Shown here piece after piece: positions 24,295-32,750 of a stretch of DNA of 42,608 bases. Numbering within the stretch: position 1 is the stretch's first letter; each line of letters begins with the position of its first letter. Location: NCBI GenBank assembly GCA_017398585.1, contig JAFQFS010000174.1:1-42608 (forward strand). The letters run 5' to 3'. Under the pieces are notes generated by a model that saw only the letters and a program-made list of their open reading frames with translations, ran no database searches and was not told the DNA's origin. Source of the stretch: Clostridia bacterium (lineage in GTDB: Bacteria; Bacillota; Clostridia; Oscillospirales; CAG-272). The translations under genes were made by a program, and so were the position numbers.

Positions 24295-24969
24295 TTACTG
24301 CAAGTCCTTCTCAAACTTATGAATCGAATCCGTCTTACCGATGACGGTGATGCTGTCGTCGGCGTGGAGAACCATATTCGGCAGAATGTCCGTCGAAATG
24401 GTGTCACCGCGCCGTCTGGCGATGATGTTCAGTCCGTACCTGCTGCGGAGGTTCATTTCGATAACCGTCTTCCCTTCCGCTTTTTCGCTCAGTTTGATTT
24501 CCATGATGTCGATTTCATCACTCAGCGAAATGTACTCGAGAATGTTCGGGGAAATCAGCTTTCCCGCGAGCCGCAGTGCCATATCCCGTTCGGGATAGAC
24601 CACTTCCGCACCGAGCAGCTTCAGCACCTCGCCCTGTTCCGCGCTCGACGCCTTCGAAATCACCTGCGGTACACCCAGCCGCAGGACCGTCAGGGTCGTC
24701 AGGATGCTCACATCGATCTTGTCACCGATGCAGATCACCGCAACGTCTGCTTCCGCAATCCCCGTCTCCTCCAGATTCTCGCGCGTCATTTCGTCCACGA
24801 CAAACGCGTTGTCCGTGAAATCCGACGCCGCTTCCACCCGGTTCCGGTCGCGGTCAACGACCATCACGTCGCAGCCCTTCGCCGCCAGTTCTTCCGCCAG
24901 CGCAAAACCGAAACGTCCCAGTCCGATGACCGCGTACAGTTTATCCGATTTTTTATTCTTTTTTGCCAT
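24295..24969 (-). CDS. ktrA: Ktr/Trk potassium uptake regulatory subunit (RCK protein)
   Basis: KtrA is the cytoplasmic nucleotide-binding ring that gates the KtrB potassium channel. The 224-residue protein has an RCK-N Rossmann domain (VIGLGRFG, G18-G23; acidic VVDRD near 39-43) and an RCK-C domain (about 145-224) that ends SITVIGKTDSIHKFEKDLQ. I chose the ATG at 24969 because GGAGA lies about seven bases upstream; a seven-codon longer start lacks a ribosome-binding site. ktrB lies upstream, separated by a composite palindromic element of 225 bp. Confidence 0.93.
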   Translation of the reverse strand: MAKKNKKSDKLYAVIGLGRFGFALAEELAAKGCDVMVVDRDRNRVEAASDFTDNAFVVDEMTRENLEETGIAEADVAVICIGDKIDVSILTTLTVLRLGVPQVISKASSAEQGEVLKLLGAEVVYPERDMALRLAGKLISPNILEYISLSDEIDIMEIKLSEKAEGKTVIEMNLRSRYGLNIIARRRGDTISTDILPNMVLHADDSITVIGKTDSIHKFEKDLQ

Positions 24970-24989
24970 ATTTTTTCTCCAATCTATCA

Positions 24990-25214
24990 TTGGGGAGGGA
25001 CTTTTTGAAAAAAGTCCCTCCCCAAACCCCTCTTCAAAAACTTTTATACTGGATATGGCAGACGAAGTGCAGTGCGGATCCGGAATACCAAACCGGCTGT
25101 ACAGCGGACAGAATTATAATTACTGCAAATCTGCACTTACTCTGTCATCCCCAATAGTATAAAGTTTTTTGAAAGGGGTTTGGGGAAAACTTTTTTTCAA
25201 AAAAGTTTTCCCCA
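24990..25214. repeat. Composite palindromic intergenic element, copy 10 (between ktrB and ktrA)
   Basis: Left hairpin 24990-25025 pairs TTGGGGAGGGAC with GTCCCTCCCCAA; right hairpin 25181-25214 pairs TGGGGAAAAC with GTTTTCCCCA. The flanks carry CCCCTCTTCAAAAACTTTT and AAAGTTTTTTGAAAGGGG. The core has GTGCAGTGCGG and the mirror CTGCAAATCTGCACTTACTCTGTCAT. It splits ktrB from ktrA, and on the minus strand its last hairpin ends 20 bases before the ktrA start. Confidence 0.9.
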
Positions 25215-25225
25215 TATATCCATCA

Positions 25226-26584
25226 TCACCCGATCGGAATTTCTTCTTCCGGTCTGGATATACCTTTCTGCGGTGTCACCCACATCGTCGCGATTGTGAG
25301 CGGACCGAGACGGCCGATGTACATCGTAACAATAATAATCAGTTTCGACAGTGTGCCGAGCGTCGGAGTCACATCCATCGACAGCCCGACCGTCGCGACC
25401 GCCGAAACAGTTTCAAACAGAACCTCCGACAGCGAAAGCTGCGGTTCCAGCATCGTCAGCAGGAACGATGCGAAAATCACCCAGCACAGACCGAGCGATA
25501 TAATCACAAACGCCTTGTGCAGCGCGTCATCCTTGATTTTCTTCCCGAACGCCACGGCTTCCTTCCCCGTTGCCGTCGAAATCAGCGATTTGATGAGGAC
25601 AAACATCGTCGTCGTCTTCATACCGCCGCCCGTGGAGCCGGGGTTGGCGCCGATGAACATCAGGATGCACATCACGATCACGCCCGCCATCGAGAATTCC
25701 GTGAACGCAAACGTCGTGAAGCCCGCCGTCCGCGCGGTCATGCTCGAGAACAGCGCACCCATCCATGTAATATTGTCTCCTTCGGTCAGCTTCAGCAGAA
25801 CGCCGCCGCCGAGGTAGAGTACCGCCGTCATCATCAGCACCACTTTCGTGTGCAGGGTCAGCCGAGGCTTTTCCTCGTACAGCTTCCGTTTGCTGACTTC
25901 GCCCGCCTTTTTCAGACGGTACAGCCGCACCAACGAACGGAGATAATCGAAAATGTCCCGCGTCGCAAAGAAGCCGAAACCGCCCGCGATCACAAGGAAC
26001 GTCGTCGTGAAGTTCATCCAGCCGTTGTCCGCATAGCCGGTGAGACTCACGCCGCCGCCGAAAATGTCAAAACCCGCGTTATTGAACGACGCAACCGAGT
26101 GAAACACGGAAACCCAGACGGCCTCGCCAAATGGATATTCGTGAACAAAGGTAAAGAACGCCAGCACCGCGCCGATCAGTTCCGTCGAAAAAGTCACCGC
26201 CAGTACCGCACGGATCAGCGGCAGAACGTCCTTGAACGTCGGATAGTTGAGCGCTTCGCGAACCAGATTGTTTTCCCGCTGGTTCAGCTTGCCGCCGAGC
26301 AGCGCGACCAGCCCGGCGCCGAGGGACGTGATCCCAAGCCCGCCGACCTGAATCAGCAGCGCGATCACAGCGTGCCCGAACGTCGAGAAATCCCAGCCCG
26401 GGTCAAGCGTGTTCAGCCCGGTGACGCAGACCGCGCTCACCGCCGTGAACAGCGCGTCCACAAACCCGATCCGCGTCCGTCCGGTGTGGGACACCGGCAG
26501 TATCAGAAGAATTGTCCCGACCGCAATCACGCCGAGAAAGCCGCACGCGATGATTTTTGTTGGCGAAATACGTTTTTTTCTCAT
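25226..26584 (-). CDS. ktrB: Ktr/Trk potassium transporter membrane subunit
   Basis: KtrB is the K+-conducting subunit of the superfamily of K+ transporters. The 452-residue protein has four pore loops with filter motifs CVTGLNT, FNNAGFD, RTAGFTT and ATVGLSM, and the gating loop NPGSTGGGMKTTT before the last repeats. I chose the second ATG (26584), eight bases after AGGA; the ATG three codons earlier is too close to that site. The gene follows the oadBG terminator by only 30 bases and I see no promoter there, so expression may depend on read-through. Confidence 0.94.
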   Translation of the reverse strand: MRKKRISPTKIIACGFLGVIAVGTILLILPVSHTGRTRIGFVDALFTAVSAVCVTGLNTLDPGWDFSTFGHAVIALLIQVGGLGITSLGAGLVALLGGKLNQRENNLVREALNYPTFKDVLPLIRAVLAVTFSTELIGAVLAFFTFVHEYPFGEAVWVSVFHSVASFNNAGFDIFGGGVSLTGYADNGWMNFTTTFLVIAGGFGFFATRDIFDYLRSLVRLYRLKKAGEVSKRKLYEEKPRLTLHTKVVLMMTAVLYLGGGVLLKLTEGDNITWMGALFSSMTARTAGFTTFAFTEFSMAGVIVMCILMFIGANPGSTGGGMKTTTMFVLIKSLISTATGKEAVAFGKKIKDDALHKAFVIISLGLCWVIFASFLLTMLEPQLSLSEVLFETVSAVATVGLSMDVTPTLGTLSKLIIIVTMYIGRLGPLTIATMWVTPQKGISRPEEEIPIG

Positions 26585-26613
26585 AGAGATCATCCTGTAA
26601 ACGATAAATAAGC

Positions 26614-26642
26614 AAAAAACGGCAAAATTTCTGCCGTTTTTT
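26614..26642 (-). terminator. Terminator after oadG
   Basis: AAAAAACGGCA (26614-26624) pairs with TGCCGTTTTTT (26632-26642) around AAATTTC. It lies between oadG and ktrB on the minus strand. Confidence 0.85.
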
Positions 26643-26653
26643 AGTTTTGTTGA

Positions 26654-26875
26654 TTATTCTGCGGAATCGTCGTCGGACTTTTTCACGCGGGTCGTAATCT
26701 TTTCGAGAAGAACGACCACGGCAACGATTGCCACGATGACGATGAAGATACAGATCATACCGGTGCCCATGTACTTGAGGTTTTCCACGAAGCTCATGGG
26801 ATGGAATTCAAAATTCGAGAAGAAGGACGAGAGGTATACCGGCAGAAATACCGTGAGATATGTCATAAGATTCAT
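26654..26875 (-). CDS. OadG-like small membrane subunit of a Na+-pumping decarboxylase
   Basis: The 73-residue protein has one hydrophobic segment (about 36-57) followed by a short charged tail rich in K and D, as in OadG-type gamma/delta subunits that hold the decarboxylase complex together. An earlier hydrophobic stretch (about 4-20) may be a second segment. AGGAGG lies eight bases before the ATG and the gene follows oadB by 15 bases. Assignment rests mostly on size, topology and position. Confidence 0.7.
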   Translation of the reverse strand: MNLMTYLTVFLPVYLSSFFSNFEFHPMSFVENLKYMGTGMICIFIVIVAIVAVVVLLEKITTRVKKSDDDSAE

Positions 26876-26890
26876 AATCAGTACCTCCTA

Positions 26891-28012
26891 TCACATGAAG
26901 AAGCTCAGGATCAGACCGCCCGCGATAACGGATGCGATCTGGCCGGAAACATTAACACCGATGGAGTGCATGAGGAGGAAGTTCTGGGGGTCTTCCTTCA
27001 GACCCATCTTGTGAACGATACGGCCGGACATCGGGAACGCGGAGATACCTGCCGCACCGATCATCGGGTTGATCTTTTTCTTGAGGAACAGGTTGAGAAG
27101 CTTTGCGAAAAGTACGCCGCCCGCTGTGTCGAATACGAACGCGAACAGACCGAGGCAGAGAATGAGAATGGTTTCGAAATTGAGGAACTGTTCCGCATTC
27201 ATCTGGGACGCGATGGTAATGCCGAGGAAGATGGTGATGAGGTTTGCAAGAACCTTCTGCGCGGTCTCGGAGAGAGAGTTCAGCACACCGCATTCACGGA
27301 TGAGGTTACCGAACATCAGGAAGCCGACGAGCGCAACGGATGCCGGAGCAACGAGACCCGCGATGATCGTGATCACGATCGGGAAGAGGATCTTGGTAGT
27401 CTGGGAGACCTGCTTGCCGGTGTAGTCCATGCGGATCATACGTTCCTTCTTGGTGGTAAGGAGACGGATGACCGGGGGCTGAATGATCGGAACGAGTGCC
27501 ATGTACGAGTACGCCGCAACCATGATCGGAGCGAGGTACTTGGAATTGAGCTTGTTTGCAACAACGATCGCCGTCGGGCCGTCGGCCGCACCGATGATCG
27601 CGATGGATGCCGCGTCGTTGATTTCAAAAAACATGGACGCAAGGCAGAGGGTAAAGAAGATACCGAACTGAGCCGCCGCACCGAAGATCATGAGCTTCGG
27701 ATTGGAAAGCAGGGGACCGAAGTCGATCATCGCGCCGATCCCGATGAAGAGGATCAGCGGGAAGAGTTCGTTCGAGATGCCGGCGTTGAACAGGGTAGTC
27801 AGTGCACCGTGTTCGACTTCGCCGCTTGCGAGAACCTGGTCAATGGCGCCGGAATTCGGCAGGTTTACAAGAATCGTACCAAAACCGATCGGGAGGAGCA
27901 GGGTAGGTTCCATGTCCTTTTTGATCGCAAGGTAAATGAGGATTCCGCCGATGATCCACATGATCACATAGCGGATATCCATCTGGAGAATATTTTCGTA
28001 AAGTATTTCCAC
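26891..28012 (-). CDS. oadB: Sodium ion-translocating decarboxylase beta subunit (OadB family)
   Basis: OadB-type subunits couple decarboxylation of a biotin-bound carboxyl group to Na+ export across the membrane. The 373-residue protein has about nine to eleven membrane segments, the conserved IIGAADGPTAIVVANKL region with the key aspartate, and the GRIVHKMGLKEDPQNFLLMH stretch plus GVNVSGQIASVIAGG near the end. It starts with GTG at 28012 after AAGGAAAGG. The carboxyltransferase and biotin-carrier subunits are not in the window, so it could be oxaloacetate, methylmalonyl-CoA or glutaconyl-CoA decarboxylase. Confidence 0.92.
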   Translation of the reverse strand: MEILYENILQMDIRYVIMWIIGGILIYLAIKKDMEPTLLLPIGFGTILVNLPNSGAIDQVLASGEVEHGALTTLFNAGISNELFPLILFIGIGAMIDFGPLLSNPKLMIFGAAAQFGIFFTLCLASMFFEINDAASIAIIGAADGPTAIVVANKLNSKYLAPIMVAAYSYMALVPIIQPPVIRLLTTKKERMIRMDYTGKQVSQTTKILFPIVITIIAGLVAPASVALVGFLMFGNLIRECGVLNSLSETAQKVLANLITIFLGITIASQMNAEQFLNFETILILCLGLFAFVFDTAGGVLFAKLLNLFLKKKINPMIGAAGISAFPMSGRIVHKMGLKEDPQNFLLMHSIGVNVSGQIASVIAGGLILSFFM

Positions 28013-28057
28013 GATGTTTTCCTTTCCTTACGGGTAAAAATCCACATATTTAAATGT

Positions 28058-28086
28058 ATTTTACTACTTTTCCGACCGGATGTCAA
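28058..28086 (-). promoter_or_regulatory. Promoter of oadB
   Basis: On the minus strand TTGACA (28081-28086) and TAAAAT (28058-28063) are 17 bases apart, about 45 bases before the GTG start. Confidence 0.85.
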
Positions 28087-28145
28087 GAGTTTGTGAAAGT
28101 ATAGTGAAGGGAAAGTTTCCGCAGAATTTCGGACCGATGAATATT

Positions 28146-30407
28146 TTATCGCTGTCCCCGCACCAGACCGTGCGCGGTCTTCAGATCCTCACGGCAGCGT
28201 TCGCGCATTTCCGCGGCACGTTCCGCCAGTGTCCGTCCGATCTCGACGCGGTTTCCCATGATCCGGCAGACGCAGCCGTACGTTTCGCCGCCGATATCCG
28301 CCGAATGTGCGAGATCCACCACAAACGGCTGACCGAGCGCCTTCATCATCGACGACACCTTCGGGTCGTATTCCAATCCGACCACCGGTACTTCCGCTGA
28401 CGACGCAAAGATGATCGAATGCAGGCGCATGCCGATCACGAACGCCGCTTTTGACAGCACGCCGATCAGTTCCGGTGCGTTCTCGGGCGTGTACAGCACC
28501 GCAGCACGTCCGCTGTTTTTCATCCGTTCGTTGTACTTCTCCGCAAAATAGCGGCAGATTTCGCCGTCCTGCACCCCCTGCATGGGAATCACGAACGGGA
28601 CAAGTCCGTATTCCTCCGTGATCTTCACGCAGGCGTCGACTACTTCATCCGCCACGTGCATGAGGGATGTATCCGTATTTTTCTGCACCGGAGGACGCAG
28701 GGACACAGCGAAAAAGCCGTCCTTTACCCCGATCCGGTCCATCGTCCGCGCGAGCCGGTGCTCATCGTACGGACGGATGAGGAACGCCGGGTCCGCCGTC
28801 ACGCGGATGTTCTCCCGCGTCACGCCGATACGGCGCAGCTCGTCCGCGGAATCCGCATCGCGCACGGAGACTTCCGCCGCGCGGTCGACCACCTTCGCGG
28901 TCAGCTTCCGGTTGGACTTATCGCGTACCGGTCCGATGCCGTTCGCGTAAACATACGATTTCACGCCGAACGCCTCGGCGATCCCGAGTACACCCGCATA
29001 ATATTTCAAACTTCTGCGGCTCGTGGAATCCTGCAGCAGGCTTCCGCCGCCGGAAACAAGCAGTTTCGCACCGCGTATGGTTCCGACCGCCGCCGGACTG
29101 AACCGCGATACACACCGCAGACCGGTCCGTTTGGCATCCGCTTTCGGGTGACGGGTAAGCGCAGCAATCTTTACATCCGGAATTTCCTCAGCCAGTGTCG
29201 CGGCGATCACATCGAGCAGGCTCTCGTCGCCCATGTTGCCGAATCCGTAGTAACCGCTGACGACGACGTCCGCTTTCCCCTTGAAGGGTACGGGGGCCGC
29301 CAGTGCGGCGCGGTACATTTCCTCATAATCCGCCGCCATCCGGTGCGCGGTGTAGTGTTCCATGACAAACGCACGGTTGAACGCTCCCATAGCCGCCCGT
29401 TCTTCCGGCGAACGGTTCAGGCAGTCTGCGATCCAGCCGTACAGGGTCTCGCCGTCCGCGAGGTCGAACCCGCGGCAACAGAAATTCGTATCAACGGCAG
29501 GGGTGACCTTCGTTTCGTCGAAAATACCGAGCGCGCCCTGACCACCAGCGACAATAACGGGCTTCGCCGCCGACATCGCCTCAAGAACGGAGCGTGATAC
29601 ACCGACGAACACATCCGCCGCAGATGCATATTCATTGATGTTCGACACCGCGCCCGTCATAGTGACCAGATTGCATCCGGTGTCTTTGTTCACTTTGTCC
29701 GCCATATCGCAGAGGGTCTCGAATTCCGTACCGCCGCCAACGACGAGGATATCGGTATCGGGAAAATTTTCAGCGATTTTCGGTGCAATTTCGATGAGCC
29801 GGTATGCGGGATCGGCGCGGTCGGCATCAAGACGGCTGATGTAAACGATCCGTCTGCGCTCTTTTTTCAGTCCGTGGGAAGCAAGCAGGTCATCAAAAGG
29901 TACGTCGGGCGAGAACTTCGCCGTGTCAATCCCGTTGATGGTGAGGTAGATCTTCTCGCGCGGGTAACCGTACTCGTCGACGAGGTAGTCGGCAATGTCG
30001 TCGGAGACCGCCATGACGCGCTCGCCCCAGCGGGAGATCTTCCGCCAGAGAGCATTCATTGAGAAGTTGAGATGCGCGGTCGTGACAAAGCGGAACTTCA
30101 TCCGGTCGTGCAGCAGCCCGCAGATGAATGCAGGGATTCTTGCGTGTGCGTGGACGAGGTCAAACCCGCCGTCGCGGATGAGCCGCTTCAGCCCGTTGTA
30201 GGACGTCATAACCGATGCGGGATTCTTCGTATGAAGGGGAAGCGTGACGTGCTTCACCCCAAGCGATATCAGCTCATCGGCGTAGACGCCGCCGAACGAA
30301 GCGAGCGTAACATCGTGCCCGATCCGGTTCAGCTCCCGGCACAGTTCCAGAATATGTGTCTCCGCCCCACCGATGTTCATTGCCATGGTGACCATTAGGA
30401 TTTTCAT
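28146..30407 (-). CDS. csaB: Fused GT4 glycosyltransferase and CsaB-type polysaccharide pyruvyl transferase
   Basis: The 753-residue protein joins two enzymes. Residues 1-370 are a GT4 (GT-B) glycosyltransferase: MNIGGAETHILELCRELNRIGH at the start and a C-terminal ASAADVFVGVSRSVLEAMSAAKPVI nucleotide-sugar site. Residues 377-753 are a CsaB-type pyruvyl transferase: SGYYGFGNMGDESLL, SGGGSLLQD, YANGIGPV and the MRLHSIIFA motif. CsaB adds ketal pyruvate from PEP to secondary cell-wall polymer, the ligand of SLH domains, and this window has two SLH proteins. The ATG follows a palindromic hairpin by 14 bases without a clear Shine-Dalgarno. A fused form is not the usual one, but both halves look intact. 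Confidence 0.9.
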   Translation of the reverse strand: MKILMVTMAMNIGGAETHILELCRELNRIGHDVTLASFGGVYADELISLGVKHVTLPLHTKNPASVMTSYNGLKRLIRDGGFDLVHAHARIPAFICGLLHDRMKFRFVTTAHLNFSMNALWRKISRWGERVMAVSDDIADYLVDEYGYPREKIYLTINGIDTAKFSPDVPFDDLLASHGLKKERRRIVYISRLDADRADPAYRLIEIAPKIAENFPDTDILVVGGGTEFETLCDMADKVNKDTGCNLVTMTGAVSNINEYASAADVFVGVSRSVLEAMSAAKPVIVAGGQGALGIFDETKVTPAVDTNFCCRGFDLADGETLYGWIADCLNRSPEERAAMGAFNRAFVMEHYTAHRMAADYEEMYRAALAAPVPFKGKADVVVSGYYGFGNMGDESLLDVIAATLAEEIPDVKIAALTRHPKADAKRTGLRCVSRFSPAAVGTIRGAKLLVSGGGSLLQDSTSRRSLKYYAGVLGIAEAFGVKSYVYANGIGPVRDKSNRKLTAKVVDRAAEVSVRDADSADELRRIGVTRENIRVTADPAFLIRPYDEHRLARTMDRIGVKDGFFAVSLRPPVQKNTDTSLMHVADEVVDACVKITEEYGLVPFVIPMQGVQDGEICRYFAEKYNERMKNSGRAAVLYTPENAPELIGVLSKAAFVIGMRLHSIIFASSAEVPVVGLEYDPKVSSMMKALGQPFVVDLAHSADIGGETYGCVCRIMGNRVEIGRTLAERAAEMRERCREDLKTAHGLVRGQR

Positions 30408-30421
30408 AAAATAGTGTTTTT

Positions 30422-30475
30422 CGGGGGAAACTTTTTTAAAAAAGTTTCCCCCGAACCCCTTTCAAAAAACTTTAT
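30422..30475. repeat. Palindromic element, left half (copy 11)
   Basis: The hairpin 30422-30453 pairs CGGGGGAAAC with GTTTCCCCCG around TTTTTTAAAAAA, followed by AACCCCTTTCAAAAAACTTT. It lies between ygiQ and the GT4-CsaB gene. Confidence 0.85.
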
Positions 30476-30504
30476 GCTGAAAAAACAAATGGGGATAGTT
30501 CAAA

Positions 30505-32547
30505 TTATTTCTTTTTGTTATTCGTTTTGCGCGTATCCGGACGTTTATAATCCGATTTCGCGTGATTTTTTCCGTCAGTTCTGCGGCTGTCCGCACGTTT
30601 TTCCTGCGGTTTCTGCGCGGATCTCAGCTTGTTCTGCTGTCCGGAACGGGAATGCCCCTCGTTTTTGTCTTTCTGCGGATGTGGATGTCCGTAACCGTTG
30701 TTCTTCTTCGGCATATCGTCCGCACGTCCGTCGCGCGGCATGCCGAGCAGTTCGCGCAGATCTGCCTTGCCCGCTTCCGTGCAATACTTCATCGCCTCAA
30801 AGATCATCGGACGGTTCTGCGGCTTTCTCCACTGCAGCAGCGCGCGCTGAAGCTGCTTTTCACGGTAATCCGTCGCCGTATACACCGGTTTTCCGGTGAA
30901 CGGATCGAGTCCCGTGTAATACATAACCGTCGACGCAGTGCCGGGAGTAGGGTAGTAGTCCTGCACCTGTTCCGGCGCGAGACCGATCTTTTTCGTATAC
31001 AGCGCGAGTCTCGCAGCATCATCCATGGTACTGCCGGGATGGCTCGACATCAGGTAGGGAACAAGGTACTGTTCCTTGCCGCATTCCTCCGACAGCCGCA
31101 TATATTTTTCGCGGAATTTATCGTACACCTCTACGGACGGCTTGCCCATGTGGGAAAGGACGTTCGGCGCACAGTGTTCCGGTGCAACCTTGAGCTGACC
31201 ACTGACATGGTCACGCACAAGTTTTTTAAAAAACGCGTCGGACCTGTCCGCCATCATGTAGTCGAAGCGGATGCCCGAACGGATGAATACCTTCTTGATG
31301 CCCGGCACGGCTTCAATGCGCTTCAGCAGTTCGATGTATTCGCTGTGATCCGCCTTGAGATTCGGGCACGGCTTCGGGAACAGACAGCGCTTGTTCGAGC
31401 AGACACCGTGTTCGAGCTGTTTGTCACAAGCCGGGCCGCGGAAATTCGCCGTCGGTCCGCCGACGTCGTGGATGTAACCCTTGAATCCGTCAAGTTTCGT
31501 GATGAGTTCGGCTTCCTTCACGCAGGATTCAATGCTTCTCGAGCGCACAGCACGTCCCTGATGGAATGCAAGGGCGCAGAAATTGCATCCGCCGAAGCAG
31601 CCGCGGTTGTGCGTAATGGAAAAACGTACCTCCGAGATTGCCGGAACGCCGCCCATTTCCTCGTACATCGGGTGATAGGTCCGCACGAAGGGAAGAGCAT
31701 AGACCTTATCCAGCTCCTCCTGTTCGAGCGGCGGCTGCGGCGGGTTGACGACGAGCATACGGTCGTCGTAATATTCTACGATCGCCTTGCCGTTCACGGC
31801 GTCGTTGTTCATATACTGCACGCGGAACGCGTCGGCATACAGTTTTTTGTCGATTTTCAGGTCGTCGTAATCGTACCCGTCCGCCTCACCCTGTTCAGGC
31901 TTCACGCCGAGACGTCCGGCGCAGGGGAAATGGATCTCATCGCCGCGCTTGCCGAGATACGCCGTCCCGCGCACGTCGCGGATCTTCTTCACGGGCACGC
32001 CCTTGTCGAGCAGTTCCGCGAGACGCAGAACCGACCGTTCCCCCATGCCATACATCAGGATATCGGCACGGCTGTCGATCAGAACCGACCGGCGCACCTT
32101 ATCTGTCCAGTAATCGTAGTGTGCGAACCGGCGCAGGGAAGCCTCCAGACCGCCGATGAGGATCGGGATATCGCCGTATGCCTCGCGGATCTTGTTGCAG
32201 TACACAATCACGGCGCGATCGGGCCGGAGTCCCGCTTTGCATCCGGGACTGTAGTAGTCCTCACTGCGGCGTTTTTTCGCGGCGGTATAGTGCGCGACCA
32301 TGGAGTCAATGTTCCCGGACGACACCAGGAACCCAAGCCGCGGCTTGCCGAACTTTTTAAAGTCGTCCTGCGTCCGCCAGTCGGGCTGACAGAGCATAGC
32401 CACGGAAAATCCGGCATCCTCGAGCACACGGCTGATGATCGCCGCCCCGAACGACGGATGATCCACATACGCATCACCGTTCACATAAACAAAATCCACC
32501 TGACCCTGAACTTCCTCAGGAAAAACGGGGAGAAAATGATTTGACAT
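30505..32547 (-). CDS. YgiQ-family radical SAM protein
   Basis: The 680-residue protein matches the YgiQ (UPF0313) family: an N-terminal B12-binding-like domain (FLVSSGNIDSMVAHYTAAKK near 73-92), the radical SAM cluster motif in CFGGCNFC (about 316-323, CxxxCxxC), the GGLEASLRRFAHYDYW segment, and a conserved C-terminal YPTPGTASTVMYYTG and CTEAGKADL block. The last 90 residues are basic and low-complexity (H, K, N, R), probably disordered. The family's reaction is unknown. The ATG at 32547 lies nine bases after a palindromic hairpin, with only a weak GGGAAA purine run partly inside it. Confidence 0.9.
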   Translation of the reverse strand: MSNHFLPVFPEEVQGQVDFVYVNGDAYVDHPSFGAAIISRVLEDAGFSVAMLCQPDWRTQDDFKKFGKPRLGFLVSSGNIDSMVAHYTAAKKRRSEDYYSPGCKAGLRPDRAVIVYCNKIREAYGDIPILIGGLEASLRRFAHYDYWTDKVRRSVLIDSRADILMYGMGERSVLRLAELLDKGVPVKKIRDVRGTAYLGKRGDEIHFPCAGRLGVKPEQGEADGYDYDDLKIDKKLYADAFRVQYMNNDAVNGKAIVEYYDDRMLVVNPPQPPLEQEELDKVYALPFVRTYHPMYEEMGGVPAISEVRFSITHNRGCFGGCNFCALAFHQGRAVRSRSIESCVKEAELITKLDGFKGYIHDVGGPTANFRGPACDKQLEHGVCSNKRCLFPKPCPNLKADHSEYIELLKRIEAVPGIKKVFIRSGIRFDYMMADRSDAFFKKLVRDHVSGQLKVAPEHCAPNVLSHMGKPSVEVYDKFREKYMRLSEECGKEQYLVPYLMSSHPGSTMDDAARLALYTKKIGLAPEQVQDYYPTPGTASTVMYYTGLDPFTGKPVYTATDYREKQLQRALLQWRKPQNRPMIFEAMKYCTEAGKADLRELLGMPRDGRADDMPKKNNGYGHPHPQKDKNEGHSRSGQQNKLRSAQKPQEKRADSRRTDGKNHAKSDYKRPDTRKTNNKKK

Positions 32548-32556
32548 AATGTTTCC

Positions 32557-32739
32557 CGGGGAAAACTTTTTTGAAAAAAAGTTTTCCCCGAACCCCTTTC
32601 AAAAAACTTCAATCTATTATAATAACAAAGTACAGCTTAAATTTTACGCAGAATAAGTCTGCACTTTCTCTGTTTCTGTTCCAGTCCAAAAGGTTTTGAA
32701 GAGGGTTTGGGGGAAACTTTTGAAAAAAGTTTCCCCCAA
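32557..32739. repeat. Composite palindromic intergenic element, copy 12
   Basis: Left hairpin 32557-32590 pairs CGGGGAAAAC with GTTTTCCCCG; right hairpin 32707-32739 pairs TTGGGGGAAAC with GTTTCCCCCAA. Between are ACCCCTTTCAAAAAACTTC, a core with TAACAAAGTACAG and AGTCTGCACTTTCTCTGTT, and CCAAAAGGTTTTGAAGAGGG. It separates ygiQ from the CotH gene. Confidence 0.9.
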
Positions 32740-32750
32740 CGTTCTCCCCC

